From NCBI GenBank assembly GCA_963848825.1, contig CAWKFA010000015.1, positions 1,054,001 through 1,118,000 of the forward strand: a stretch of DNA of 64,000 nt, in the 5' to 3' direction. The DNA is from CAVVSQ01 sp963848825 (GTDB lineage Bacteria; Planctomycetota; Planctomycetia; Gemmatales; Gemmataceae). Below the pieces are notes generated by a model. The model worked only from the letters and a program-made list of their open reading frames with translations, was not told the DNA's origin and searched no databases. Shown piece after piece: positions 38,479 to 47,290 of the stretch (position 1 is its first letter; each line of letters starts with the position of its first letter). A program made the position numbers and the translations under genes.

Positions 38479-39468
38479 ATGCGGGACCTGGTCTTAATTA
38501 GGTTGCTCGTGAGATATCCTTCCCTCGAAAATGGGCGTTTCTTATTGTCGCTCTCGGCAGTCGCTTTGCTGTCCGCGGGTCTTGGCGTGGTTTTTCTCGG
38601 GGTAACAGGTAAATTCCTGCCGCACGATGAGCAATTTCTGGGGATGACGGCTCAGGAATTGTGCGTCCTGCACGAATGCCGGATCGTCCACTTCATGATT
38701 CATGATCGTATCTCCTTCGGCGGTTCCTTGATCGCCATCGGCCTGCTTTATTACTGGCTGACCAATGCTCCTCTGCGACAGGGGCAGGCGTGGGCCTGGT
38801 GGCTCCTGGTGGTATCCGGAGTGGTAGGCTTTGGTAGCTTTTTTGCCTACCTCGGTTATGGATACCTTGATAGCTGGCACGGCCTGGCCACGCTGGCTCT
38901 CTTGCCCTGCTTCGTCATCGGCCTGTACCGATCGTATCCGACGTTGACGGACATCGCCGGCACGCGCACGTTACTGGCCCCATCGGTTCATTGGCCGTGG
39001 CTCTCCTGGCGTGGACTGGGGAGAGCGTGCTTGCTTGCAACGGGCGCGGGTCTGATTTGCGGTGGCCTCACCATTTGCATCGTTGGCATGACCAGCGTCT
39101 TTGTGCCTCAGGACCTGGCCTTCATGGGTATAGAAGTCCGCGAGCTAAACCAGATCAATGAACGCCTGGTGCCACTGATCGCCCATGACCGCGCGGGCTT
39201 TGGCGGCGGCGTCTGTTGTTGTGGAGTTGCCTTTTTCTTCACGGTATGGCGTGGCAAGCCTTCTTCGAACCTGTGGGGCGTCCTGGGGTTGGCGGGCACC
39301 ATTGGTTTTGCCACCGCGATTGGCGTACACCCGGCGATCGGCTACACCGACCCCCTGCACCTGGGCCCGGCCGTGATCGGCGCGGTTGTCTTTATTACGG
39401 GCATGATCCTCACCTTCAAGGCGATGGTGGCAAAAGAGGTCCACGAATCGGTGGAGGCTTCCTCATGA
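38479..39468 (+). CDS. Membrane protein built of two duplicated halves
   Basis: Each half has a hydrophobic helix, a conserved loop and another helix. Half 1 has VVFLGVTGKFLPHDEQFLGM and ELCVLHECRIVHFMIHDRIS; half 2 has TSVFVPQDLAFMGIEVREL and ERLVPLIAHDRAGFGG. The shared pattern is FxPxDxxFxG, QEL or REL, and HDRxxFGG. About eight transmembrane helices in total. The ATG at 38479 is chosen over the TTG three bases earlier. The stop overlaps the start of the desaturase gene (ATGA), so the products probably function together. Confidence 0.7.
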   Translation: MRDLVLIRLLVRYPSLENGRFLLSLSAVALLSAGLGVVFLGVTGKFLPHDEQFLGMTAQELCVLHECRIVHFMIHDRISFGGSLIAIGLLYYWLTNAPLRQGQAWAWWLLVVSGVVGFGSFFAYLGYGYLDSWHGLATLALLPCFVIGLYRSYPTLTDIAGTRTLLAPSVHWPWLSWRGLGRACLLATGAGLICGGLTICIVGMTSVFVPQDLAFMGIEVRELNQINERLVPLIAHDRAGFGGGVCCCGVAFFFTVWRGKPSSNLWGVLGLAGTIGFATAIGVHPAIGYTDPLHLGPAVIGAVVFITGMILTFKAMVAKEVHESVEASS

Positions 39469-40268
39469 CCGACATCCACCACCCGATTCCCAACATTCGT
39501 GAGTTAGGCGCTGACCTGCTTTGCCTACCGCTCTGGCAAAGGGCACTCACAATCGCTTATCCCTTCTTCTGGTGTGGGGCCTACCTCCTTTTCGCCGCTT
39601 TCGAATATTGGTTCTTGGCGGCAACGTGCCTGGTTTGCCTGAGCTTTATTTCCTACGGCTCAACTTCCCATGACCTTGTCCACCGCAATCTGGGCTTGTC
39701 GAAAAAAGCTAATGACGTCCTCCTTTGCCTGGTCGAGTTGCTGGCTTTCCGCAGTGGCCACGCCTACCAGGCCGCCCACCTTCATCACCACGCCCGCTAT
39801 CCCCATCCAGACGACGTCGAGGGTGCGGCGGCACGCATGTCATTCCTGGGTGCCTTGGCTGATGGTTTTATTTTTCAGTTGCGTATTTGGCTCTGGGCGA
39901 GGCGAAACGTTGTTCACCATCGCAAATGGATCATCTGCGAGGGAATAGCGGCCCTGGCACTTATGACGGCAGCGGCATTTTCCTTCGTTCCCATGTTGCA
40001 GCTTTATTTATTGTTGATGATCATGGGAAGCTGGGTCATCCCGCTGATTACCTCCTACCTTCCCCACGACGTAAATGGCGAAGGCGAACTCTTTCAGACC
40101 CGAGCGTTCCGAGGTAAAGTCGCCTCAATTTTGGCCATGGACCACCTTTATCATCTGGAGCATCACCTTTTTCCAGCCGTACCGCACGCTAACTGGCCAA
40201 AGCTCGCCAGGCGACTTGACCCCCATCTTGCCAGGGCGGGCGTCAAGGCCACCGTGTTTTGGTTCTGA
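39465..40268 (+). CDS. Membrane fatty-acid desaturase / hydroxylase family protein
   Basis: The ATG overlaps the upstream stop. The di-iron histidine boxes are HDLVH, HLHHHARYP and HLYHLEHHLFP, in the usual spacing between membrane helices (FWCGAYLLFAAFEYWFLAAT; ALMTAAAFSFVPMLQLYLLL). The pattern HxxxH, HxxHH-like and HxxHH puts it in the desaturase/carotenoid-hydroxylase superfamily. Substrate could be a fatty acid or carotenoid; the length of 267 residues suits a compact member. Electron donors are not encoded nearby. Confidence 0.82.
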   Translation: MTDIHHPIPNIRELGADLLCLPLWQRALTIAYPFFWCGAYLLFAAFEYWFLAATCLVCLSFISYGSTSHDLVHRNLGLSKKANDVLLCLVELLAFRSGHAYQAAHLHHHARYPHPDDVEGAAARMSFLGALADGFIFQLRIWLWARRNVVHHRKWIICEGIAALALMTAAAFSFVPMLQLYLLLMIMGSWVIPLITSYLPHDVNGEGELFQTRAFRGKVASILAMDHLYHLEHHLFPAVPHANWPKLARRLDPHLARAGVKATVFWF

Positions 40269-40332
40269 AGGAATTGTGGCTCGGGATCCACCTGCCAGAC
40301 TTCATTCCGTCACGGTATTTGAGTCAGGTGCT

Positions 40333-41424
40333 CTACTTGCTCGCATACCCTTGCCACACCCATTCGATGGCATGAGGCAGGAATTGTGCGCTGGCATTGC
40401 CAACTCCGTGGCCGGCGTTGCGGCAGAAGAGATACTGGTAGTGATAGCCCTTGTCCGCCAGTACCTTGGCCATGCGGTTGTTGGCCTCGACCCAGTCATG
40501 CATGCCGTCGCGCATGACGTTGGGGTTCAATAAATCCCGGTCCCCCACGGAAAGGAAGATCCGGATAGGTTTCTTCGGACTTTGTGAAATAATCGTTTCA
40601 TGAAAACCCCAGGCACCATCGGGGGTTTCGGGGTCGAAGGGCCATTGCTGATTCACGAAGGTGCCTGAAGTGGTCAGCACGCGGTGGTAAAGATTGGGGC
40701 GATACCAGGCCATGATGAGTGCGGCCGAGCCGCCGGAGCTGTTGCCCATGGCTGCGCGACCGTCAGGGTCCCTGGTCAGCTTGACCTCACAGTTCTTTTC
40801 CACGCGCGGCAGGACCTCGGCTTCGATGTAATCCGCGAACAGGCCGGACATGTTGTCATATTCCTTCCCACGCTCATGCCCCTGGGCATCGCCGCCACCG
40901 TTGGCGACCAGGATGGCAATCATCGGCGGCACACGTTTCTGGGCGATAAGGTTATCAAGAATATGCGGCAGCCCCATGTCCGGTTTGCCCTTGGGGCCGT
41001 CGTGGCACACCATGAACGGCGCAGCGGTGCCCGCCACGTACTGGTCAGGGATGTAAACGGTGATTTGGCGCTTGTAGTCGATGGGGTGGGTTTCGACGAT
41101 CAGGGTCTTGGGGTTTTGCGGATCCACCTTCCCGAAGACCTTGCGGGCAATCCCTGGATTGAAGAGTTTGGTCTCCTTCGAATCGATGCTGAATTGCTTC
41201 ACCTTCCCCTGGGGAACGCCTTCGACCGCCTTGCGTTCAGGGGCGGGCTTATATTCGGGGCCGATAACGAAATTGCCGTCGGCATCCAGCGGCGGATTCT
41301 CACCCGTCTTCAGCACCTTGAAGGGCGGGGCACCGGGGTCATCAAACTTGCGAACCGGCACCTGCGCGGTAGCCGTTTGCGTAAATAAAAACGTGAAGAC
41401 CAAAAACGTCGCCCATTTGGACAT
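40333..41424 (-). CDS. Exported esterase of the enterochelin-esterase-like family
   Basis: The start at 41424 follows GAGGA and gives the signal peptide MSKWATFLVFTFLFTQTATA. The mature enzyme has the alpha/beta-hydrolase nucleophile elbow GNSSGGSAALIMAWY, a preceding PFMVCHDGPKGKPDMGLPHI strand and a C-terminal CRNAGHGVGNASAQFLPHAI that carries the catalytic histidine. Length (about 363) and order match PF00756-type putative esterases, which planctomycetes encode in number. Natural substrate unknown. Confidence 0.8.
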   Translation of the reverse strand: MSKWATFLVFTFLFTQTATAQVPVRKFDDPGAPPFKVLKTGENPPLDADGNFVIGPEYKPAPERKAVEGVPQGKVKQFSIDSKETKLFNPGIARKVFGKVDPQNPKTLIVETHPIDYKRQITVYIPDQYVAGTAAPFMVCHDGPKGKPDMGLPHILDNLIAQKRVPPMIAILVANGGGDAQGHERGKEYDNMSGLFADYIEAEVLPRVEKNCEVKLTRDPDGRAAMGNSSGGSAALIMAWYRPNLYHRVLTTSGTFVNQQWPFDPETPDGAWGFHETIISQSPKKPIRIFLSVGDRDLLNPNVMRDGMHDWVEANNRMAKVLADKGYHYQYLFCRNAGHGVGNASAQFLPHAIEWVWQGYASK

Positions 41425-41617
41425 GTGATATCCTCGTAAGATTTGTGGGTTTGATGCCCTGCCTTCTGTTTCAGGATAGGGCGCAAAAGCGCCAAAGCCC
41501 ATGGCGGTCGCACGCGGCAGCGCACCCCCCATGACCCTTGGGCTGCCGCCACGCCGGGTCTTGTCCTGCGTTTGATTTACTCGCTCACTGGCCTATCGAA
41601 AATCCTAATCTAAATGC

Positions 41618-42676
41618 ATGAAGATCATCGCCATTCGGGCCTGTAAGCCGCCATGTCCGTCGCCGCCTGGGTGGCGAACGGCTTTGGGGCAAATTCTCGT
41701 CGCGGTCGAGACGGATGCGGGGTTGGTCGGCTATGGCGTTGGGGGAGGGGGCGAGGCGGCGGTCCACATTATCAGCACGGTCCTGCGCGAGCTGTTGCTG
41801 GGCAAGGACGTCGAGCCCGTGGAAACGCACTGGCAGGCCATGTATGAGGCGACGCTGCCGTTTGGCCGCAAGGGAGTCGCCATCATGGCGCTCAGCGGCG
41901 TCGATCTCGCCTTGTGGGACCTGCGCGGCAAGGCGGCGCAGCAATCGATCGCGCAGCTTCTGGGCGGGCCGAGTCACGGGCACGTGCCCACCTACACCAC
42001 GGTCTGGGATGATATTCCGGACGCCCTCATCGGCAAGCACCAGGCTTTCAAGATCCATCTCGGCGCCAATGCCGGCAACCTGGACGCGCTGGTCGAGATC
42101 GTGCGCGAGGCGCGAGCGGCGCGTTGGTGCCCACGTGGCCTTCATGGTCGATGCCTGGATGAAGTGGGATGTGGCGTTCACCCTCCGCTTTGCCGAGCTT
42201 GTGGCGCCGTTTCGTCTTGATTGGATCGAGGAGCCGCTGCCGCCCGACGACCTCGCTGGTTATGCCCAACTGGCCCTGCGAACGCCTATCCCCATTGCGG
42301 GCGGTGAGCACGAATTCACGGCAGCGGCCTTTGCCGAATTGATCCAGCGGCGGCTACACCAGGTCGTCCAGCCTGATGTCTGCTGGTGTGGCGGCATGAC
42401 GGAGCTGGTGAAGATCTATCGCTCGCCAGGGAACACGGCGTGCGCGTCTGTCCCCATCGTGGCGGCGAAATATGGGCCCTCCACGCCCTGGCCGCCATCG
42501 ACCCCCAGCCCTTGGCCGAGTCTGGCCGGCCGTGGCTAACGTGGGTAGGCGGCCAACCTAAAATCGTTGCCGGGCAAATTGACGTCCCGCGGGGACCGGG
42601 GTTCGGCGTCTTGATTGATGAAGCTGCTTGTGGCTGGACCAGCCAGGGCCCGGCTTCCTCTCCTGTTCAAAACTAG
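41618..42676 (+). CDS. Enolase-superfamily enzyme, L-rhamnonate dehydratase-like (two frame breaks)
   Basis: The N-terminal cap (MKIIAIRACKPPCPSPPGWR, then VETDAGLVGYGVGGGGEAAV) leads to a barrel containing FKIHLGANAGNLDALVEIVR. After a break near 42120 it continues HVAFMVDAWMKWDVAFTLRF, RLDWIEEPLPPDDLAGYAQL and PIAGGEHEFTAAAFAELIQR with the metal-binding D-E-E set. After a break near 42430 it reads REHGVRVCPHRGGEIWALHA, which carries the catalytic histidine. The EEPLPPDD and GGEHEFT phrases are those of L-rhamnonate dehydratase relatives. The exact sugar acid is uncertain. Confidence 0.78.
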
Positions 42677-42723
42677 TGCGGTATCAAGTCTTGATATTCG
42701 AATAAAGCCGTTTCAACTTCACG

Positions 42724-43767
42724 CTATCGACCAATAAATATGACGTCCAGCAGTTGCTGCTTCCCTCCTCCGGGAGCGGCTTCGCGCGTGATCACAACCA
42801 CATGATCGGTCTTGTCATCCAGAGTGCAAGTTTTGGCGCCGGCCTTGGTTTTCACGGTCTCTTCGAGCACAAATTCCGTGGGGCTCTTTTCCTTGATGAC
42901 GCTCAGCGTGCCGTTGCCGTGCGAACTAAAGGCCTCCATGGTGCGCGGATTGAAAACTGCACCGTCGCTGCTGCCGGCCAGGGGCAGGGTCGTGATGATT
43001 TTGCCATCGACCGAACTGAGGACGACACAGGTGGGCGTGCCGCCTTTGCCGCCGCGACACATCGCGAAAAGAATGTGGTTCTTGTTATCGATGGCCAGGC
43101 CCGCCGGCCCGTTGCCCTTTTCACCCAGGTCGAAATGGCCGGTGACCTTGAGGGTTTTGGCGTCCACCACGGCGATGTGATGCTCATTGGCCACGTCAAA
43201 ATAGAGATGGCCCTCGCCATCCGAGACCCCCTGCTCGACGGAGGCATTGGCGCCGTTCGGCCCGATGGCGTCCACCTTGCCGACGATGGAACCGTCCTTG
43301 GAATCGACCACGAGGAGGTTGGGAGCACGGTGACTCAGAATAAAAAAGTGGTGGGTTGATGCGTCAAAGAGATAGCCGTCCGCGCCCGGCGCCGGCAGGG
43401 TCTTGATCGCTTCGAGTGTCTTCGTGTTGAAAAAAGTCGCGGGATTGCCGGCGACCAGACCGGTGTGGCTTTCCGGGTCTATCGCGACGCCATGCCCGGA
43501 CGCCTTGGCCAGGGTGCCCGTGAGCTTGTAGGTATCGAGGTCGAAGACACTGACCGCGTTGCCGCAGGCGACATAAACGCGGCGGTTGACGCTGTCGGCC
43601 GTGACGTAGTCAATCCCCCCGGCGGCGGGAATCTGCGTGGTGGTAAGAATCTTGTAAGGCTTGGCCGCGACGTCGTCGGCCGGAGCCATATGGGAGAGAC
43701 CTAAAAACACCGCCAGACCGATGGCGGCTGCAAGCATTGCGCTGGGGGTTTGGGGTAGTTTTTTCAT
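42724..43767 (-). CDS. Exported YVTN beta-propeller protein (YncE-like)
   Basis: Start chosen at MKKLPQTPSAMLAAAIGLAV, a signal peptide ending APADD, because GGAAGG lies upstream; the longer frame to 43896 has no export signal. The repeats read RRVYVACGNAVSVFDLDTYK, HLYFDVANEHHIAVVDAKTL and NHILFAMCRGGKGGTPTCVV, each a YVTN/YncE-type blade of about 40-45 residues, giving roughly seven blades. Such propellers are secreted or periplasmic and bind unknown ligands. Confidence 0.78.
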   Translation of the reverse strand: MKKLPQTPSAMLAAAIGLAVFLGLSHMAPADDVAAKPYKILTTTQIPAAGGIDYVTADSVNRRVYVACGNAVSVFDLDTYKLTGTLAKASGHGVAIDPESHTGLVAGNPATFFNTKTLEAIKTLPAPGADGYLFDASTHHFFILSHRAPNLLVVDSKDGSIVGKVDAIGPNGANASVEQGVSDGEGHLYFDVANEHHIAVVDAKTLKVTGHFDLGEKGNGPAGLAIDNKNHILFAMCRGGKGGTPTCVVLSSVDGKIITTLPLAGSSDGAVFNPRTMEAFSSHGNGTLSVIKEKSPTEFVLEETVKTKAGAKTCTLDDKTDHVVVITREAAPGGGKQQLLDVIFIGR

Positions 43768-43861
43768 AAGGTGCCTTCCGGTTGCCTGTGAACACTCGGT
43801 TATTGAGCGAAGGATATTGTAATAGGTTTTAGCATTTCGTAGAGGCAGATGGCTTCGGTTT

Positions 43862-44374
43862 CTACCAGCCGGTGAATTCGTCCGCCGACGGGCCATACAT
43901 TCCGGGCACTGGGATGTTGTTCAGGCGGAGATAGACGCACAAGATCGCACGGTGGTGGACCAGGTGGTTGAGGATGAAGCCCCGAATCATGGCCGCTCGC
44001 GGCAAGGTGAACATCGGTGTTCCCGCCTTGAGCAGCGACCAGGGCTGCGTCATTTGGTCGTCCTTCACGGCCACAATCGCCTTCCGGGCCGTGGTGACGT
44101 TTCGATCAAACAACTCGAGGATCTCCTGCCGACTGGTCAGCTTCGGGGACTGATAGGGTTCGCCCCCGACCGGGGCGATGTCCCACGAGGGCGACGTGAG
44201 GGTCCCGTCAACCCAGCCCAGAATCTCGGCCAGGTGGTTGGCATTCCAGCCGATGGTGCGGGACTTGGGATGGGCTTGCCAATCCAGCTTGTCGTCGGGA
44301 ACACGCTCGAGCACCTTCCGCGTGTTAGCTACCTCCCGGTCAAACTCCGGCAGGATCGTCTGGGCGTAACTCAT
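43862..44374 (-). CDS. DinB-family protein
   Basis: The ATG at 44374 has AAGGTGGA just upstream; an in-frame GTG precedes it by three codons. The metal-binding histidines of the DinB four-helix bundle are in GWNANHLAEILGWVDG and ILNHLVHHRAILCVYLRL. The N-terminal helix is ILPEFDREVANTRKVLERVP and the length (170 residues) fits. DinB/YfiT relatives use thiols such as bacillithiol in transfer reactions or act as damage-inducible proteins; specificity is unknown here. Confidence 0.8.
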   Translation of the reverse strand: MSYAQTILPEFDREVANTRKVLERVPDDKLDWQAHPKSRTIGWNANHLAEILGWVDGTLTSPSWDIAPVGGEPYQSPKLTSRQEILELFDRNVTTARKAIVAVKDDQMTQPWSLLKAGTPMFTLPRAAMIRGFILNHLVHHRAILCVYLRLNNIPVPGMYGPSADEFTGW

Positions 44375-44383
44375 AAGGTCCAC

Positions 44384-44979
44384 CTTCTTGATGCGGGGAA
44401 TGTCTGGTCAGCATAATTTGTCATTCGATCCCGGGCCGCAGGGGTTGTCAAGCTTATTCGAAAGGAGCGCGAAGAATTAGCCGTGTTTATTTTCGTGATG
44501 ATTCCTTCCGAAGTTAACTTTGCCCCTTGGCGTCTTTGCGCGAGACGTCTCTTCACGCGCATGAGGCAGCTTCCAGGCCCTCTCGGTCGAGGATTGTCAT
44601 CCATGTGATTAAACACGCGGCCCAAAATACTTTGGCCATTTTACTTGGCATCATTAGCTCATAGATGCTTACGAACTCCACCCACGCCTGGTGATCGTGC
44701 GGATCACGAAGGCGAAGCCGATTCCTGGCGGTTCCAGGGGGTATGACGACTGGCGAACAATTTAGATTGATTTGATACTTATGGGTTCCGGCGGTTTGCC
44801 GGTTGATCCGTGCTGAACCAAGATCGAGAGCAGCCCGGATCCAGAGCTAAGGAAGGCAATAACAACAATCCAAAATCGTTTGGTCGACAGGTATTCTCCC
44901 TGAAACGGAAAACAATGCTCCAGCCAACAATCGTTACGATTGTTTTGGTGTATCGCCCAAATGAGCCTTGTGCCGAAGC
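44384..44979. other. Gene-free region with a dispersed-repeat-like segment
   Basis: About 600 bases without a gene I can support. At 44515-44556 is a segment read on the minus strand as an S-R-K-D-A-K-like peptide (CGCGCAAAGACGCCAAGGGG), a phrase I have seen repeatedly in intergenic DNA of environmental bacteria, including GAGACGTCTC at 44542-44551, a perfect palindrome. The rest, 44560-44930, shows no signal. Confidence 0.45.
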
Positions 44980-45240
44980 TCAGTGAGAATAGAAGTTTTT
45001 GTCCGAGACGCCGTCCTTGGAACGCAACTTAAATCGCTTGCGACAGCCCTGGATGTAGCAAACAAGAACCTCACTGCGATTCGTCGGCACCGGATAACTC
45101 GCGATGACTTTGCCTTCCGAATCCAGTTCCAAGAAAGTGGTGTGCGAGCCTTTGCCCTTGGAGGGATCTTCTTGAATTCCAAAATACCGTAGAATCTTTC
45201 GCAAGTCCCTAAGCTTTAGCGGTCGATCCACCGGGCGCAT
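44980..45240 (-). CDS. hicA: HicA-family mRNA interferase-like toxin
   Basis: The 86-residue protein shows the HicA double-stranded-RNA-binding-like fold: KLRDLRKILRYFGIQEDPSK, then GKGSHTTFLELDSEGKVIAS, in which the histidine after GS is the catalytic residue of the family, and VLVCYIQGCRKRFKLRSK. The start lies three bases after the hicB stop, so the pair is one operon with antitoxin first, a reported but less common order. The toxin would degrade mRNA. Confidence 0.72.
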   Translation of the reverse strand: MRPVDRPLKLRDLRKILRYFGIQEDPSKGKGSHTTFLELDSEGKVIASYPVPTNRSEVLVCYIQGCRKRFKLRSKDGVSDKNFYSH

Positions 45241-45243
45241 GCC

Positions 45244-45582
45244 TCATGCAGGGATAGGGTCAGGGTCCGCATATTGCCGCGCCTCCATCTTTTCGATTGT
45301 CACGGACGAGATGCGTTGCTTCGATTTCAGTTCGCCCGCAGCGATATTCTTGCCAGCTGCAAACATTTCCCAATATTTTGGATCGGCCTGGACAAAGAGA
45401 TTCTGTGGGCGATTGTGCTTGATGCAAGTGCGTATTTGGGACCGAATGGCAGCCGACAAACTTTTGAGCGCTTGGCGAGGAGACGCCCCATCCCCAATCA
45501 AATCGAACTCCAGGCAATGAGCCAGCCAAATACCATTATCTAGGTAGAGAACCGCTCTCAAGGGCAGTCGAAGTGATCTCAT
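45244..45582 (-). CDS. hicB: HicB-family antitoxin
   Basis: The start at MRSLRLPLRAVLYLDNGIWL is chosen because the HicB core begins there; earlier in-frame codons run through the tRNA gene. The core is AHCLEFDLIGDGASPRQALK then SLSAAIRSQI, the usual HicB strand-helix pattern. A C-terminal extension (KYWEMFAAGKNIAAGELKSK) replaces the common ribbon-helix-helix; I see no clear DNA-binding domain. It would neutralise HicA encoded three bases downstream. Confidence 0.7.
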   Translation of the reverse strand: MRSLRLPLRAVLYLDNGIWLAHCLEFDLIGDGASPRQALKSLSAAIRSQIRTCIKHNRPQNLFVQADPKYWEMFAAGKNIAAGELKSKQRISSVTIEKMEARQYADPDPIPA

Positions 45583-45628
45583 GGATTCGGCGAAAGCAGG
45601 CCCTCGACTGAGTTGTACGATTAACAAG

Positions 45629-45702
45629 CGAGGACGACGGGACTCGAACCCGCAACCTCCGGATCGACAGTCCGGTGCTCTAACCAATTGAGCTACGTCC
45701 CC
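45629..45702 (-). tRNA. tRNA-Asp (GTC)
   Basis: On the minus strand this reads GGGGACG (acceptor), AGCTCAATTGGTTAGAGC (D arm), a stem with CTGTCGA loop giving anticodon GTC, GGTTCGAGTCC (T arm) and CGTCCTC closing the acceptor, with G as discriminator. All stems pair, with one G-T. CCA is not encoded. It lies between truD and the hicBA pair. Confidence 0.95.
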
Positions 45703-45826
45703 GTGGTCGGTATCACGGTAGGCCTTCTTGAAATATATGAGTGTCATTTCTCCCCTGCAAGGGGAGGTCACGTCGAGTGGGCGATTTTTCGGTGGCCGTC
45801 AGCGCCGGGCGAGGCATTTGTCCAGA

Positions 45827-47032
45827 TTATTCAGGGTCCTCCGCGGAGGTGAGACGTTTGATGAGGAGGGTGGCGTAGCAGCCGCGGGGCAGGTCGAACG
45901 TCAGGGTGAGCTTGAGTTTGCCGGCATGGGTTTCATCGGGACTGGGTGCGAAGTTCAGGTTGGCGGGCAGCAACAGGGCCGCGCGCTCGCCGCGCGAGAA
46001 GAATAATTCGCGAAGACCTTTGAGTTTCAATTGTTCCAGGGTGAGGCCTTCCTCGCGGAGGACTTTTTCGACGTAAAGCCGCCGTGGATCGGCATCGTCG
46101 AGCTGAACGTGGTGGGTGGGCAGGGGCAATAGTAAATTGCGCAGGGTTTCCAGACTGGCCTGATCAAGGACGCGGTGCATGGGCACGGCGCCGAGCTTGA
46201 GCCGAACTTGCTCAAGGTGTGGGGCGGGCACATGGTCCTGGAGCCAGGCGGCCAGCATGCGGTTCCACAGGTGGCTTTGATAGGCGGATAAATAGAGCCC
46301 GCGCAACTCGGGCCGCAGCCTGACGAGGGCGCCGCGGAAATCATCCGGGTGGCCGGCAAGGTAACCGGCCAGGTCGCGCGCGTGGCCGCGCGGCAAGACG
46401 CCCACGCATTTGGCCCAGTCGCCCCAGTGAGCACGTAGAGCGGCTTTTTCCCTTTTTTGCGGCCCGCGATCATGGGGATAGCGGGCGATGAGTGCCAGTT
46501 GCAGGGCCTCTTCATAGCGGCCCAGAATGATCGACTTGGCGACGAACTGCGGCGGCGGCGCCGGTTCACCCGCGTCGGTTTCAGCCGGCGTCACCGAGCC
46601 GAAGCGCTGGTCGTCAAAGTAGTTAGGCACGCCCCAGGAACGCACTTCTTCGAAGAGCTGCGCGAAGCCAGCCACCTCTTCCCGCGCCACGTCTCGCAGT
46701 ACCAGTTGAAAGCGATTGGCGCGGATATGGTGAGAAACATAGGGCTCGGCAATCTGGCCCAGGTAGGTGACGGCAAAGCCCTGGTGCGTCAGTTTTCTTT
46801 GCGGGCCGTGGAAAACGGAAAAGTATTGCAGCGTTTGGGCGTGGCGGTCCTTGAGCCCGCCAAACGATAGCCGGCGCTGATCCAGCTGCCAGCGCCGCCT
46901 CACCGCGGCCAGGGCGTCCGGTGTCGTCCAGTCACTCTTTTCCAACTTGTAAAGCGAGAAAGGCCCCGCTGCCGGCTGGAGGTCCGTCAATTCTTCGACT
47001 CGAAAATCTTCTGGAATTTGTTTGAGAATCAT
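45827..47032 (-). CDS. truD: tRNA pseudouridine(13) synthase TruD
   Basis: TruD converts uridine 13 of tRNA-Glu and a few others to pseudouridine. The protein starts ILKQIPEDFRVEELTDLQPA, contains GGLKDRHAQTLQYFSV with the catalytic aspartate at residue 62, then GVPNYFDDQRFGS, LSAYQSHLWNRMLAAWL and a C-terminal KLTLTFDLPRGCYATLLIKR. The intact 401-residue frame is the family length. It is one of the few long conserved genes here with no frame break. It is upstream of the tRNA-Asp gene on the same strand, 125 bases apart. Confidence 0.92.
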   Translation of the reverse strand: MILKQIPEDFRVEELTDLQPAAGPFSLYKLEKSDWTTPDALAAVRRRWQLDQRRLSFGGLKDRHAQTLQYFSVFHGPQRKLTHQGFAVTYLGQIAEPYVSHHIRANRFQLVLRDVAREEVAGFAQLFEEVRSWGVPNYFDDQRFGSVTPAETDAGEPAPPPQFVAKSIILGRYEEALQLALIARYPHDRGPQKREKAALRAHWGDWAKCVGVLPRGHARDLAGYLAGHPDDFRGALVRLRPELRGLYLSAYQSHLWNRMLAAWLQDHVPAPHLEQVRLKLGAVPMHRVLDQASLETLRNLLLPLPTHHVQLDDADPRRLYVEKVLREEGLTLEQLKLKGLRELFFSRGERAALLLPANLNFAPSPDETHAGKLKLTLTFDLPRGCYATLLIKRLTSAEDPE

Positions 47033-47290
47033 GAGAAAGGCGACTATAAGGAGCCAATAGAGATCGACCAGGACTCGTGACAGCGGCGCTGACGGTGGGC
47101 GAGGCGACCTTTAGTTGATTTACGCATTTTGAAGGCCGAATGTCTTAATAAATCGTAATAAAGCAAAACTACGAGCTTCTACGAATGTTGATTCATCCTT
47201 AATCTTGTAAAAAAGGGAACCCTTGACATGCAAATTTGGGGCTGACAACCGAACTCCGCCGTTAGTTCATGAGGCTGCAAAACTGAAGGA
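47033..47290. other. Intergenic region between truD and the response regulator
   Basis: This AT-richer divergent spacer (CTTAATAAATCGTAATAAAG and similar) should hold promoters for both flanking genes. TTGACA occurs at 47223-47228 but no matching -10 box lies 17 bases further. No gene or terminator seen. Confidence 0.4.

Noticed and set aside
44371..44625. 84-codon minus-strand frame after DinB
   Set aside because: It covers the dispersed-repeat phrase and lacks a ribosome-binding site; coding is not supported.
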